Position numbers and translations under genes: made by a program
The notes under the pieces: model-generated
The model's input: only the letters and a program-made list of their open reading frames with translations
Told to the model about the DNA's origin: nothing
Databases searched by the model: none
Source of the DNA: Streptomyces sp. MMBL 11-1
GTDB taxonomy: Bacteria; Actinomycetota; Actinomycetes; Streptomycetales; Streptomycetaceae
Assembly (NCBI RefSeq): GCF_028622875.1
Contig: NZ_CP117709.1
Coordinates: forward strand, 1,240,001 to 1,304,000
DNA: 64,000 nt
Reading direction: 5' to 3'
Shown here: in pieces, positions 63,877 through 64,000 of the stretch
Layout of the letters: each line of letters starts with the position of its first letter
Position numbering within the stretch: the stretch's first letter is position 1

Positions 63877-64000
63877 TCCCGTACGTCCTCCTCGTCGACG
63901 TCCCCCTCCGGCTTCTGGATCACCTGGATCTCCCGGGCCTCCTGGATCTCCTGGATCTCCTGAGTCTCCTGGATCTCCTGGTCGAACTCGTCCGTCACCA
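63873..64000 (-). CDS. scpA: Probable ScpA C-terminus (runs off the window)
   Basis: About 42 residues ending in a stop that overlaps the scpB start by four bases. The sequence is acidic with a short tandem repeat (QEIQETQEIQEIQEAREIQ). Position before scpB fits ScpA, whose C-terminus varies, but the diagnostic ScpA domains lie outside the window. Confidence 0.6.
   Translation of the reverse strand, partial: VTDEFDQEIQETQEIQEIQEAREIQVIQKPEGDVDEEDVRE

Overview
The window is high-GC actinobacterial DNA, almost certainly a Streptomyces chromosome. Codon third positions are nearly always G or C, GTG starts are common, ATGA/GTGA stop-start overlaps are frequent, and there are many secreted hydrolases with Streptomyces-type signal peptides. 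The 299-codon streptogrisin B precursor at 37.7-38.6 kb suggests a member of or near the S. griseus group. From memory, the order hmgA ... secreted SGNH lipase ... sepF-like gene ... der-plsC-cmk-tyrA-aroH ... rluB-scpB-scpA is a conserved core block (around SCO1715-SCO1770 in S. coelicolor); this was not checked. No transposase, prophage, CRISPR, rRNA or tRNA gene was seen.

Layout. 0-12 kb: the end of a molybdopterin oxidoreductase, a TetR regulator, homogentisate dioxygenase, GntR regulators, an orphan Type ISP restriction-enzyme C-terminal-like protein, a CaiB-type CoA-transferase, a secreted SGNH lipase, an AAA ATPase, a GNAT protein and a DUF402 protein. 12-17.6 kb: a methyltransferase-Nudix-VOC triple fusion beside a tctCBA tricarboxylate transporter with a divergent response regulator and no sensor kinase. 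17.8-20.5 kb: a small regulator and htpG (Hsp90). 20.7-27.3 kb: an exoenzyme block with a wall-anchored LPMO, lipase, phospholipase A2 and a streptogrisin-type protease. 27.3-37.5 kb: an accessory island with the Fxs peptide-maturation system (fxsA precursor, fxsBH radical SAM enzyme, fxsC TIR-like protein, fxsT KGG/TIR/NB-ARC/TPR protein), then a membrane SLATT/DUF4231 protein and a SLOG-like protein. 37.7-51.4 kb: streptogrisin B, DUF1684 and DUF5685 proteins, an SflA-type SepF paralogue, a glutaryl-CoA dehydrogenase-like enzyme, a DHA2 efflux pump, a PAP2 phosphatase, an I78-like inhibitor, a WYL regulator, a glycosyltransferase and two conserved hypotheticals. 51.5-56 kb: der, plsC, cmk, tyrA, aroH. 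56.3-64 kb: a Rieske lipoprotein, a RlaP-like nucleotidyltransferase, an SRPBCC protein, an NAD-salvage operon (pnuC-nadR-nrtR-ADP-ribosylglycohydrolase, every junction a 4-base overlap, with a candidate NrtR box), and rluB-scpB-scpA.

Most interesting parts. The Fxs island couples a ribosomally made peptide to a cyclophane-type radical SAM enzyme whose fused beta-hydroxylase domain has lost its HExxH metal site, and to two TIR-type proteins, one of them a STAND NTPase. A SLATT/SLOG pair, a combination predicted for nucleotide-based conflict systems, lies next to it. The physiological role of the Fxs system is unknown to me. Also notable are a sequence motif shared upstream of the two secreted lipases, a well-formed candidate NrtR box, candidate leaderless genes, and short tandem repeats directly downstream of the stop codons of four minus-strand genes.
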